From: Cyclobacteriaceae bacterium YHN15
Lineage (GTDB): Bacteria; Bacteroidota; Bacteroidia; Cytophagales; Cyclobacteriaceae
NCBI GenBank assembly: GCA_003797895.1
Contig: RKQB01000002.1
Location: forward strand, 435,354 to 499,353
DNA: 64,000 nt
Direction of reading: 5' to 3'
Of this stretch, positions 25,789-35,120 are shown piece after piece. Position numbers and translations under genes: made by a program. Under the pieces are notes generated by a model, which ran no database searches, had not been told where the DNA came from, and saw nothing but the letters and a program-made list of their open reading frames with translations. Numbering within the stretch: position 1 is the stretch's first letter; each line of letters opens with the position of its first letter.

Positions 25789-28700
25789 TCAATTAACAAC
25801 ATCCTTCATGAATTCCTCCACCGCTTTTTCCAACTGCTGGTCTTTCCCTTTATCAATTTGTCCAGGCATGTTTTTTACCTGAAACTGTGGTTTGGTTTCG
25901 TTGTTCTCCATCCACTCTCCTGCTTTGTTTTTAGCTGAAATAGGAACTATACCCCATCGTGTGCCATCAGGTAACATTTCCCATCCTGCAAACGAACAGG
26001 TACCCGGAGTGGGCATACCAACCGTTTTTCCGATATTTAAGTCTGTATAACCACAGGCGAAGCAATGCCCGTCCGAATAATTTGCCTCATTGAACATGGC
26101 CAAAGTGGGTTTAGTCCACCTAAATGTTGGTTCGTAGCCAACTTCCCTGTCTTCAGTGGCATATGTGATAAATTTTTCCCCAGTGAAGAACATGGCTAGA
26201 TCCGCTACAAGGTCACCTCCCCCATTGAATCTCGTATCAACGATCACCCCTTTACGGTCATGGTATTTCCCCATCATTTCTTCATAAGTAGTACGGTATG
26301 GTCCATCGGACATTCCCGGAATATGGATATATCCCAAAGTACCTTTACTTAATCTATCAACTTCTTCTTGGTTCTTTTTCACCCATCTTTTATACAATAA
26401 CTGATTTTCCTGCGCCAAAGTAATAGGCTTTACCGTGACCTGCTGACGGGTATTTGTTTTGGGATCAAAGATCTCCAATAGGGTAAATTTATCGGACTTT
26501 CTGTTCAGGTATTGGGCCACATCCTTATCCTGCGCTACCGTTTCTCCATCAATTTTTTCAATCACCATACCCGCCTGCACATTCATCCCTGCTTTGTTCA
26601 AGGGCCCGTCTTTCAGGATTTCTGCAATTTTTATCCCATTATCTGTATGGGCATAATCCATGAAAATCCCCAATGAAGCAGTTGCATCTCCCTGAGGAAT
26701 ACTTCTATTGAATCTTGCACCAGCGTGGGAAACATTCAGTTCTCCTATCAGTTCCGATACCATCTCAGCAAATTCATAGCTGTTGCCAATTGACGGAAGA
26801 TATTTTTCATATTGAGCCGTCAACGCATCCCAATCCACCCCATGGAAATCTGAAGTATAAAATGTTCCTTTAGTCCTGATTTTGATGTGTTCAAACATTT
26901 CTACCCTTTCTGCCTCCGTATCCAAAGTCATTTCTCCAGCAATTTTAATCTGCTCTTTTTTAGTTCCTTTGTCCGTAATTTTGGAAATATTCCCATCTGC
27001 CAACAAATACAGGTTTTTCATTTCCTTGTCCCATTCCAATCTTCCAAATCCTGCATCCAGTTTCAATTCCATTTTGGTTTCTTTGCTACGCAGGTCTGTA
27101 CTCCATAGGTTCATGCCTTTTTCAAACCTGGCCAAATAATAAAGCTTCTCCCCTTCTTTATCAATGACAGCATCTCCCAAAGAAGAGGAGTGAATTGTCA
27201 ATTTGGCTTTTCTTTCTCTGAGATCATCCCAGTCAATTTTGATATCTTCAACTTTCTTTTCCTCTTTTTTCTCTTCTTTCTTTTCATCCCCATTTTTTGC
27301 CGTTTTTTCCATTTCCCTGAGCAAGTCAAAATCTTCCTTGCTTAATTTGAATTTATCAAAAGCTTCTTTTAAAAAGAAAAGCGCAAAAACATCATTTTGA
27401 GATCCGCCACTAGTAGCGAAACCTTTGAGGCCATCCCTATTGCTGAACCATATCATCTGATTCCCCCCATTCACCCATTTTGGACGGCTGTCCCCATAAC
27501 CGCTTTGAGTAAGGTTTTCAAAAGATTTTTTTCCGCTGGCATCCAATAACACTACTTCTCCATTGGCCATAGTCGGTCTGTATTCTGCCAATAACCATTT
27601 ACTGTCGGGATTCCATGCAAAATACTTATCCCCATCCTGCATATGATAGAATTCGTCAGGGGTCATCAGTGTGACTGTACTTTTACTATCCAGATCCATT
27701 ACTTTCAATGTCTTTCTGCCTTCCACAAAAGCCAGTTTTTTGCCATCAGGGGAGAGTTGGGGCAAATAATTATCAAATTCATTATTGACCAGAGCTTCCT
27801 CATACAACAAAGTACTGGCAAAAAAGAAAGGTTCTTCTTTATCCCTGATTTTCTTAGATTGATATATATTCCATTTCCCGTTTCTTTCCGAGGCATAAAG
27901 GATAGATTTTCCATCCGGGGCAAATTGAACAAAGCGTTCTTGTTGTGGAGTGTTTGTAATCCGTTTGGTCATGGCACCATCCACTGAAGTGACAAAAACC
28001 TCTCCTCTGGCAATAAATGCAATTTCTTTTCCATCTGGCGAAATGGACATTTCTCTAACCCCTCCATTGATACTGATATAGCTATCGGTATTGGAAATAG
28101 GTTGGGTTTTGATACTGACTTCGACTTTGTTGGGCCGTTCTCCTTCCTTTAAAGTATATAACTCCCCATCATAGGAAAAACTCATCAATCCTTTGTTGGA
28201 AATGGTCAAAAACCGGACTGGAAAATCTTTCAAATCGGTAAGGGCAGTTGTTTTTTCAGGATTCTCCAAATTCATTTTGAACACATTGAAGCTACCTTTT
28301 GCCTCACTGAGGTAGTAAATATCTTTTTCCCCTGGAGCAAAAACGGGGTTCCTGTCCTCTCCGTAGAAAGTAGTGAGCATTTGATGGGTATTGCTTTCCG
28401 TATCATATACCCAAATATCTCTGGCTATGGCGGACTGATGTCTTTTTCTCCATTCATTTTCTCCCCCTTTTTTATCATGGTAAATCATCTTTTTTCCATC
28501 CTTGCTTACCTGAACATATTCTGATGGAATGGTCCAAACCTGGTCTACCCTCCCCCCTTTCACAGGCACTTTATACAATTCAGGTTGAGATGCCGTAGGA
28601 TATTGTCTGTGTTCTGCCAAATCCTGCCTGAGCCCACCAAACAGTACAAAGCGGTCATCTGCAGAAAAAGTGTAAGGGACTTCGTCATTGGAATGATAGG

Positions 28701-29022
28701 TTAAGCGGGTGGCCGGTCCCCCCTCAATATCCATTGCAAAAACATCAAAATTACCATATCGGTCAGAAGCAAAGGCTATCTTTTTCCCATCTTTACTCCA
28801 TACCGGCATGAAATCATGCGCTTCATGGAATGTCAACTGTTCGGCTTTCCCTCCTAAGGAGGCGACAACATATAGGTCTCCTTTGTAAGTAAAAACGATC
28901 TTTGTCCCATCGGGCGAAATAGCGGGATATCTTAACCATTGGGGATTGTCTTCTGCTTTGGACAGGGTAATGATGCAAACAAAGAACAAGCTCAGATAAT
29001 ACTTCAATAAATTCATGGTCAT
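25789..29022 (-). CDS. Tricorn-type S41 protease with WD40-like propeller and PDZ domain
   Basis: 1077 aa. A signal peptide (about 1-24) is followed by a long propeller region built of PD40/WD40-like repeats (LRYPAISPDGTKIVFTYKGD, PVWSKDGKKIAFASDRYG and others). A charged Lys/Glu linker follows near residue 580 (DEKKEEKKEEKKVED). Then come a PDZ segment (GMVIEKIDGETV) and the S41 catalytic domain (GYIHIPGMSDG, VDTRFNGGGDLV, NYSDGHCFACGY, where the Ser of YSDG is the likely nucleophile). It probably degrades peptides in the periplasm. It is monocistronic. Such large Tricorn homologues are common in Bacteroidota; the highly charged linker is the only oddity. Confidence 0.92.
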   Translation of the reverse strand: MTMNLLKYYLSLFFVCIITLSKAEDNPQWLRYPAISPDGTKIVFTYKGDLYVVASLGGKAEQLTFHEAHDFMPVWSKDGKKIAFASDRYGNFDVFAMDIEGGPATRLTYHSNDEVPYTFSADDRFVLFGGLRQDLAEHRQYPTASQPELYKVPVKGGRVDQVWTIPSEYVQVSKDGKKMIYHDKKGGENEWRKRHQSAIARDIWVYDTESNTHQMLTTFYGEDRNPVFAPGEKDIYYLSEAKGSFNVFKMNLENPEKTTALTDLKDFPVRFLTISNKGLMSFSYDGELYTLKEGERPNKVEVSIKTQPISNTDSYISINGGVREMSISPDGKEIAFIARGEVFVTSVDGAMTKRITNTPQQERFVQFAPDGKSILYASERNGKWNIYQSKKIRDKEEPFFFASTLLYEEALVNNEFDNYLPQLSPDGKKLAFVEGRKTLKVMDLDSKSTVTLMTPDEFYHMQDGDKYFAWNPDSKWLLAEYRPTMANGEVVLLDASGKKSFENLTQSGYGDSRPKWVNGGNQMIWFSNRDGLKGFATSGGSQNDVFALFFLKEAFDKFKLSKEDFDLLREMEKTAKNGDEKKEEKKEEKKVEDIKIDWDDLRERKAKLTIHSSSLGDAVIDKEGEKLYYLARFEKGMNLWSTDLRSKETKMELKLDAGFGRLEWDKEMKNLYLLADGNISKITDKGTKKEQIKIAGEMTLDTEAERVEMFEHIKIRTKGTFYTSDFHGVDWDALTAQYEKYLPSIGNSYEFAEMVSELIGELNVSHAGARFNRSIPQGDATASLGIFMDYAHTDNGIKIAEILKDGPLNKAGMNVQAGMVIEKIDGETVAQDKDVAQYLNRKSDKFTLLEIFDPKTNTRQQVTVKPITLAQENQLLYKRWVKKNQEEVDRLSKGTLGYIHIPGMSDGPYRTTYEEMMGKYHDRKGVIVDTRFNGGGDLVADLAMFFTGEKFITYATEDREVGYEPTFRWTKPTLAMFNEANYSDGHCFACGYTDLNIGKTVGMPTPGTCSFAGWEMLPDGTRWGIVPISAKNKAGEWMENNETKPQFQVKNMPGQIDKGKDQQLEKAVEEFMKDVVN

Positions 29023-29460
29023 ATTCAGATTTATGCGCGCAAAATAAAGAAAAACTCTAAGGATACATTATCAATTTTAATAAGAAAACAGCTGCAGTTT
29101 TGAAAGGTTATTAAAAGCTGGTAAACCTTTATTTATGTATTCAAAATAAGAAAAATATGGAGAATTAAATCCTTGAGGGTTTTTTGAGTGTTGAATTATC
29201 AATACGAACTGGCAATCTGTCCCATGTATTTTTTTCGGACCACAAAAGTCAACATAGTGAACAAAAGCAGTTCGGTAAACATTTCCCCAATTGGGACAAA
29301 GAGCCGACTGCCCCCTTTTGTGTTCCTTTTGTCAATATTAAGGTTTAAAATTTCTGTCCCAAAACAGAACCGTGAACTATTACTTTTAAGAATAGTGTTT
29401 TTGTTTTATCTATTAAAAAAGCGGATTTTTTCAATTAATGTTTACTTTGAAAATGACCCT
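29023..29460. other. 438-bp intergenic region with an unexplained open frame
   Basis: Both strands keep a frame open (plus 29188-29598, into the M50 gene; minus about 29195-29385), but neither translation shows a recognisable family or a normal start. The minus frame gives a short hydrophobic peptide (MFTELLLFTMLTFVVRKK) at about 29200-29280. It could be a gene remnant or chance. Confidence 0.3.
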
Positions 29461-30576
29461 TTAATCAAAGATGAATGGCTGTGGGGTAAAACAAAGAAAA
29501 AAGATCAAAATTGCTATCCAGGCCAGCACCTTTCTTCGGCGGTCCATTTCACTGAATCCGCTAACCTCTGGGTGCTCCAATCCCATCACACGCCCTAATA
29601 GAAAAGCAAACAACAACCACCCCGTGTATCCTTCAATGGTGGGCCATATGTATACAATCAAATATTGAAGAGCCGCTATTGAAAGAATAATGGTCCATTT
29701 GGTCTGGTTTGGAATTCTGGCTTTTCTGTATACAATATAAAGAAAACCAATATAAAGCGGTATGGAAATCAATAGCCTATTTATATCGTGAAAGGGATTG
29801 ATTACACCCAAACCTGCATAAAACACGAATGCTGTGAATGCTGTCAGGGAAATGGTTTTATGATGTTTCGGAAACAACCCGAAGATAACATGTCCCCCAT
29901 CCAATTGCCCAATCGGCAATAAGTTTAGTGCGGTAAAGAAAAGTGCCAAATAACCTGCAAATAGGTATGGGAAATGAATGATTTCAGACATATTGGGCAT
30001 TTTTTCCGAATCGGCCAATATCTTTTCCATACCAAAAAACAATAGGTTGTACCCCATTCTAAGATTGATATAGCCTTCATCTTCAGAATGGCCCTGAAAA
30101 TCGGGGTCCAGATATTCAGGGTGGATCTGGTAAATGTAATCCGCATCAGGAAGATTTGTAAAGCCATACCAAAGAACCAAAAATGCGATAATAAATCCCG
30201 CTAAAGGTCCTGCTACCCCAATATCAAAAAACTTTTTCCTGCTGTTGATAAAGCTTTTCATCTGAATGATCGCCCCAAATGTACCTATGGACGGTGCCCC
30301 TAAGAATCCCAGCCAAGCGGGAATAAAATAAGGTAAGGAAGACTTCACTTTATGATGGATTGAAGTGAGTAAATGTCCCATTTCGTGGATAAAAAGTATT
30401 CCTATAAAGGGTATTGAAAAATGCATGGATTTCAGGAAATATTCCCAATCCAATGCATACTGTCCGCTGCCCATTAAAGACTTTCCAAACAACCATTCCC
30501 CACCTGCCAAAGTTGTAGCTCCAATAGTCAATACAAACAATAATCCATGGATCAAGTATTCTCTTCGGCTGTACAT
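29461..30576 (-). CDS. Site-2 protease family membrane metalloprotease (M50)
   Basis: 371 aa with at least seven membrane segments. The zinc site is FIHEMGHLL (HExxH, about residue 65) and the third-ligand motif is NLLPIGQLDGGHVIFGL (about residue 220), the classic S2P pair. A GPLAGF segment lies between. These enzymes cut transmembrane substrates such as anti-sigma factors or signal-peptide remnants. There is no PDZ domain. The gene starts 90 bp from the tRNA, separated by the tRNA terminator. Confidence 0.92.
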   Translation of the reverse strand: MYSRREYLIHGLLFVLTIGATTLAGGEWLFGKSLMGSGQYALDWEYFLKSMHFSIPFIGILFIHEMGHLLTSIHHKVKSSLPYFIPAWLGFLGAPSIGTFGAIIQMKSFINSRKKFFDIGVAGPLAGFIIAFLVLWYGFTNLPDADYIYQIHPEYLDPDFQGHSEDEGYINLRMGYNLLFFGMEKILADSEKMPNMSEIIHFPYLFAGYLALFFTALNLLPIGQLDGGHVIFGLFPKHHKTISLTAFTAFVFYAGLGVINPFHDINRLLISIPLYIGFLYIVYRKARIPNQTKWTIILSIAALQYLIVYIWPTIEGYTGWLLFAFLLGRVMGLEHPEVSGFSEMDRRRKVLAWIAILIFFLCFTPQPFIFD

Positions 30577-30619
30577 AGCAGGTTTAAATTTTCAAATTAA
30601 ATTTCAATCCATAAAGTAC

Positions 30620-30658
30620 AAAAAAGAAATCCAAAGCCAGTTAAACGGACTTTGGATT
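30620..30658 (-). terminator. Rho-independent terminator of the tRNA gene
   Basis: On the minus strand AATCCAAAG pairs with CTTTGGATT around a 13-base loop (30628-30658), followed by a T-rich tract (TCTTTTTT). It lies just 3' of the tRNA. Confidence 0.75.
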
Positions 30659-30665
30659 CTTGGGG

Positions 30666-30739
30666 TGGGCCCACCTGGGCTCGAACCAGGGACCCCCTGA
30701 TTATGAGTCAGATGCTCTAACCGGCTGAGCTATAGGCCC
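30666..30739 (-). tRNA. tRNA with CAU anticodon (elongator Met, or Ile2 if lysidine-modified)
   Basis: A 74-nt cloverleaf. The acceptor GGGCCTA pairs with TGGGCCC (one G-U pair). The D arm is GCTC/GAGC, the anticodon stem TCTGA/TCAGG with loop CTCATAA, and the T arm CCTGG-TTCGAGC-CCAGG. The discriminator is A and CCA is not fully encoded (genomic CCC follows). A CAU anticodon can be elongator Met or Ile2; the first pair G1-C72 with an intact stem argues against initiator, but Met and Ile2 cannot be separated by eye. Confidence 0.92.
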
Positions 30740-30828
30740 TTTTTTTTACATGGACAAATTTTCTTTCTGCCTTGCAAATTGGACTGCAATGTTACATATT
30801 TGGTTTTAAATATACAACCTGCCTTTTG

Positions 30829-31458
30829 ATGAAAAATCCTGAAAATATCGAATTTTTGATCTTTGATTTAGGGAATGTTATCATTGATATTGATTATGAT
30901 TTCAGTATCAATGAGTTGAAAAGATTACTTCCCATTGAAAAACATAGCCTTACAGAAGATTTTTTTACTTCGAATTTTCATAAAGATTTTGAAAAGGGTT
31001 TAATCAGTTCAGAACAATTCAGGAATGAAATTAGAAATCTTTATGGAGAAAATTGGGCTGATGAGCAGATCGATCATATTTGGAACAGCCTTTTGAGAGA
31101 AATCCCACAGGAAAGAATTGACTTGATCAAGTTTTTGAAAAAAAATTACCGCACAGCAGTTTTAAGCAATACGAATCAGATCCATGTGGAAAAATTTGAT
31201 GAAATACTACAGCAAAACACTTCAGAAAAATCTTTATTTGAGCTGTTTGATCTTGTTTTCTTAAGTCATGAAATGGGTTTGGCAAAACCTGACGTGGCCA
31301 TTTATGAGACAGTACTAAAAAAGATATCTATATCCCCAGACAAAGTTCTGTTTTTTGATGATCTACCGGCAAATATTGAAGGAGCAAAAAAAATCGGAAT
31401 CCAAACATTCCATGTTTCCCATAAAAAGGCCCTACTTGAATTTTTTAATTTCAAATAA
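30829..31458 (+). CDS. HAD-superfamily hydrolase (YihX-like sugar or nucleotide phosphatase)
   Basis: 209 aa from the ATG at 30829. An earlier ATG at 30772 adds 19 residues with no HAD character, so the later start is preferred. Motif I is FDLGNVIIDIDYD (nucleophile Asp; the second Asp is replaced by Asn within LGN, as in YihX-like members). Motif II is AVLSNTNQIH, motif III includes the Lys of AKPDVAIYE, and motif IV is FFDDLPANIEGA. It dephosphorylates small metabolites in the cytosol. It converges with the next gene with 8 bp between. Confidence 0.88.
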   Translation: MKNPENIEFLIFDLGNVIIDIDYDFSINELKRLLPIEKHSLTEDFFTSNFHKDFEKGLISSEQFRNEIRNLYGENWADEQIDHIWNSLLREIPQERIDLIKFLKKNYRTAVLSNTNQIHVEKFDEILQQNTSEKSLFELFDLVFLSHEMGLAKPDVAIYETVLKKISISPDKVLFFDDLPANIEGAKKIGIQTFHVSHKKALLEFFNFK

Positions 31459-31466
31459 TTGAACTT

Positions 31467-31928
31467 TCAATCCCTGATTGACTCAATGGCAAGGAGAAGT
31501 TTATCAATCTGATCCATTTCCAGATCCAAATCTATCCTTAACTGATTCAGATCGGAAGATTTAAGGTTCTTTGAAGTAGCAATCTGTGCTTTAAGAGAAA
31601 CGTTTCTTTTATTCAGATAATAGAGTTCTTTTTGGAAATCAAGTTTTTCCCGATTGTTTTCAATAACATTATTTTCCTGTAATTTCTCTATTTTTACCTT
31701 ATTGGATTGATAACGCTTTTCTACTCCATTGATATACAATTGAAGTGCATCAAAAGGCTCAATTTTTGCCAAATTGGAAGATTTGGTCGGACTAAATGAC
31801 CTAAACTCTTTTTGCTTATAATTAGAAGTGATTTCATTTTTAATGATTTTCTCTTTTGGATAGCAACCAATAATCAAAAAACCAAATATCATTACAAAAA
31901 ATAAGGAAAAACCTTTTTCAAATTTCAT
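31467..31928 (-). CDS. Hypothetical lipoprotein with coiled-coil tendency
   Basis: 153 aa, not recognised. The signal peptide ends in a lipobox (FLIIGCYPKEK, Cys about residue 22). The mature part is rich in Glu, Lys, Asn and Leu and predicted mostly helical, with heptad-like spacing between about residues 70 and 150 (VEKRYQSNKVKIEKLQENN; LDLEMDQIDKLLLAIE). It is probably anchored to a periplasmic membrane face. It stands alone, convergent with the HAD gene. Confidence 0.65.
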   Translation of the reverse strand: MKFEKGFSLFFVMIFGFLIIGCYPKEKIIKNEITSNYKQKEFRSFSPTKSSNLAKIEPFDALQLYINGVEKRYQSNKVKIEKLQENNVIENNREKLDFQKELYYLNKRNVSLKAQIATSKNLKSSDLNQLRIDLDLEMDQIDKLLLAIESIRD

Positions 31929-32102
31929 TTACGTTTATTTAATTAAAATCGAACCACTTTTGCTTACAAATTGAAAACTGATTTTTCCATATTAAATTCT
32001 TTTATCATGAAATAAATCCTAGTTACGATCTAAATACAAACCCAATTTGATTGATTAAGTTCAAAACTTTAATTTCACAGGTAGATTTTGAAATGTTAAA
32101 TT

Positions 32103-32393
32103 TCAATAACGGTTGATAAGAACCCCATTTCCTGTACCAAACCTGATTTTATTATCCTTGGCCTGACCAATCGAAAAATCACTCTCTTCCTAGAACTTTG
32201 TGGAATCTATCTTCGAGTTCCCATCAAAAACAACCTGTCCTCCATAAACATCACACCAAATATTATTCCGATTGTCGATGGTCATGGATTTTACCATGGT
32301 AAGGTCGTCGCATATGAATAGCTTGGAAGATGTTCCAATAAAATACATTAAATGTATAGTTTCAATCAAAAACAAAAAACGCATCCTTCTCAA
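32103..32393 (-). pseudogene. Remnant of a two-component-regulator-propeller protein
   Basis: The minus frame gives MTIDNRNNIWCDVYGGQVVF-DG, then a TAG at 32190, then on in the same frame SDFSIGQAKDNKIRFGTGNGVLINRY and a stop at 32103. Both halves contain the D-x-x-x-N-I-W/R-F-G-T-x-x-G-V repeat of two-component propeller (ligand-sensor) domains, interrupted by a stop codon. No membrane or kinase domain remains. Its upstream end lies within the terminator of the esterase gene. Judged a decayed gene. Confidence 0.55.
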
Positions 32394-32403
32394 AGATGCG
32401 TTT
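32372..32403 (-). terminator. Rho-independent terminator after the esterase gene
   Basis: On the minus strand AAACGCATC (32403-32395) pairs with GATGCGTTT (32385-32377), followed by a T-run. It lies 20 bp beyond the stop of the gene at 32423. Confidence 0.75.
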
Positions 32404-32422
32404 AGTGGAAAGTGGAAATCTA

Positions 32423-33628
<1,206 letters not shown>

Positions 33629-33723
33629 TTACTTGAATTTTGGCTCTAATTGAAAACATGATATTAATACCTGTGAAAGTAGGACTTTGGTACAGGTTTG
33701 ACTTGCTAAGTACCTTCCATCTA

Positions 33724-34920
33724 TTATTGGAAAAGTTTAGGAGCAAAATCAGAAAGATACACTCTCCAATTTCTCCAGGTATGGCCTCCCTCAGATTCTA
33801 CATATTCATACTTCATTCCCATTGCATCCAATTTTTCACGGTAATCTTTATTGGCTTTATAGAGGAAATCTGTTTTTCCAATGGCAATCCAGTATAATTG
33901 GTAACCGTTGTTCATTTGGTTTTTCAAAGTACCATCTATATCACTGTAAACCTTACCTGTAGCATCCTCACGTGGCATAATGGCTGCGGAATACAAGCCC
34001 ACATAATCAAAGGTATTGGGGTAATACCTGGATATATGCATGGTGTGATATCCTCCCATGGAAAGACCGGCAATTGCCCGATTGGACTTATCCGCTTTTA
34101 CCCTGTAATTTTTTTCCACAAAGTTGATGATATCCTGGAAGTTAGCTTCGTAAGTTCCGTCCATGGTTTTAGGAATCATAAATTGGGGTTTGTAAAAACC
34201 CATGCTTCCTTCACCTGGTGCAGCATCTTGAATCACATTGCCATTTGGCATGACGACAATCATGGGTTTGGCTTTTCCTTGTGCGATAAGATTGTCCATG
34301 ATCTGGGCAGTACGTCCGAGTGAAATCCAAGCCTCCTCATCTCCACCTGCACCGTGTAAAAGGTAAAGGACAGGATATTTATCAGAGGATGATTCATACC
34401 CGGGAGGCGTGTAAACAGTAATTCTTCTGTCCATACCCAATCCAGGAGAATCATACCAACGTCGGGCTACTGTTCCATGAGGAATGTCGTTGGTCTTGTA
34501 CAAATCTGCATGCCCACCTCCAATGATAAAAACATTCGTCACAGAGGCTACATCTCTTATCAGAAAAGGATTGTTTGGATCTGTAGTGGTAAACCCATCT
34601 ATGATAAAGGAATAATTATACAATTCCGGACTGAGTGGCTGGCTTGTGAATTCCCAAACACCGTTTTCACCCTTGGTAAGATCGGTTTTGCCCGGGCCAT
34701 CCATCTGTCCCATTGGAGTTTCCATTTTTACGGTTGGTAAAAAATCTCCTGTAACCTGCACAGATTTGGCCTCTGGAGCCAAAACCCGGAAGATGACTGT
34801 ATTATTCTCAAATATTTCCGGGGAAATGATTTGTTGGGCCCGAAATAGGGCTTCCTGCGCAAACGATGTTAATCCTAAAAGGAAGAAGAAAAGAAGTGAA
34901 AGAAAATGGTTTTTTTTCAT
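33724..34920 (-). CDS. Secreted esterase, paralogue of the gene at 32423
   Basis: 398 aa. The layout is the same: signal peptide (about 1-21), E-set domain (VIFRVLAPEAKSVQVTGDF), then CE1-like hydrolase with YLLHGAGGDEEAW, nucleophile GLSMGGYHT (Ser about 282), acid GKTDFL and histidine ESEGGHTWRNW. It differs from its paralogue by an insertion near residue 65 (METPMGQMDGPGKTD) and by a longer C-terminal loop. It lies 141 bp upstream of the paralogue on the same strand and may share a message. The divergent gap upstream (200 bp) faces the deacetylase-lactamase fusion gene, so both may be controlled together. The substrate is unknown. Confidence 0.88.
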   Translation of the reverse strand: MKKNHFLSLLFFFLLGLTSFAQEALFRAQQIISPEIFENNTVIFRVLAPEAKSVQVTGDFLPTVKMETPMGQMDGPGKTDLTKGENGVWEFTSQPLSPELYNYSFIIDGFTTTDPNNPFLIRDVASVTNVFIIGGGHADLYKTNDIPHGTVARRWYDSPGLGMDRRITVYTPPGYESSSDKYPVLYLLHGAGGDEEAWISLGRTAQIMDNLIAQGKAKPMIVVMPNGNVIQDAAPGEGSMGFYKPQFMIPKTMDGTYEANFQDIINFVEKNYRVKADKSNRAIAGLSMGGYHTMHISRYYPNTFDYVGLYSAAIMPREDATGKVYSDIDGTLKNQMNNGYQLYWIAIGKTDFLYKANKDYREKLDAMGMKYEYVESEGGHTWRNWRVYLSDFAPKLFQ

Positions 34921-35120
34921 ATTTAAATTTCTATATTGTCATTATGTAAAAATAACATAAAGAAATTAAATATCCTACAATTCATATCCTGTAAATAAGT
35001 TTAAACCGGAGTCTTCCACTCAATTTAAGAGGTATGTTTTGTATGTATTCATATTTTACAACATAGATTGAACAAAAGCTAAAAATTAAAGTAAATTCCA
35101 AAAATTAAATTGATCTGCTC

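Noticed and set aside
29188..29598. 136-codon plus-strand frame
   Set aside because: It runs into the antisense of the M50 protease gene and shows no family similarity.
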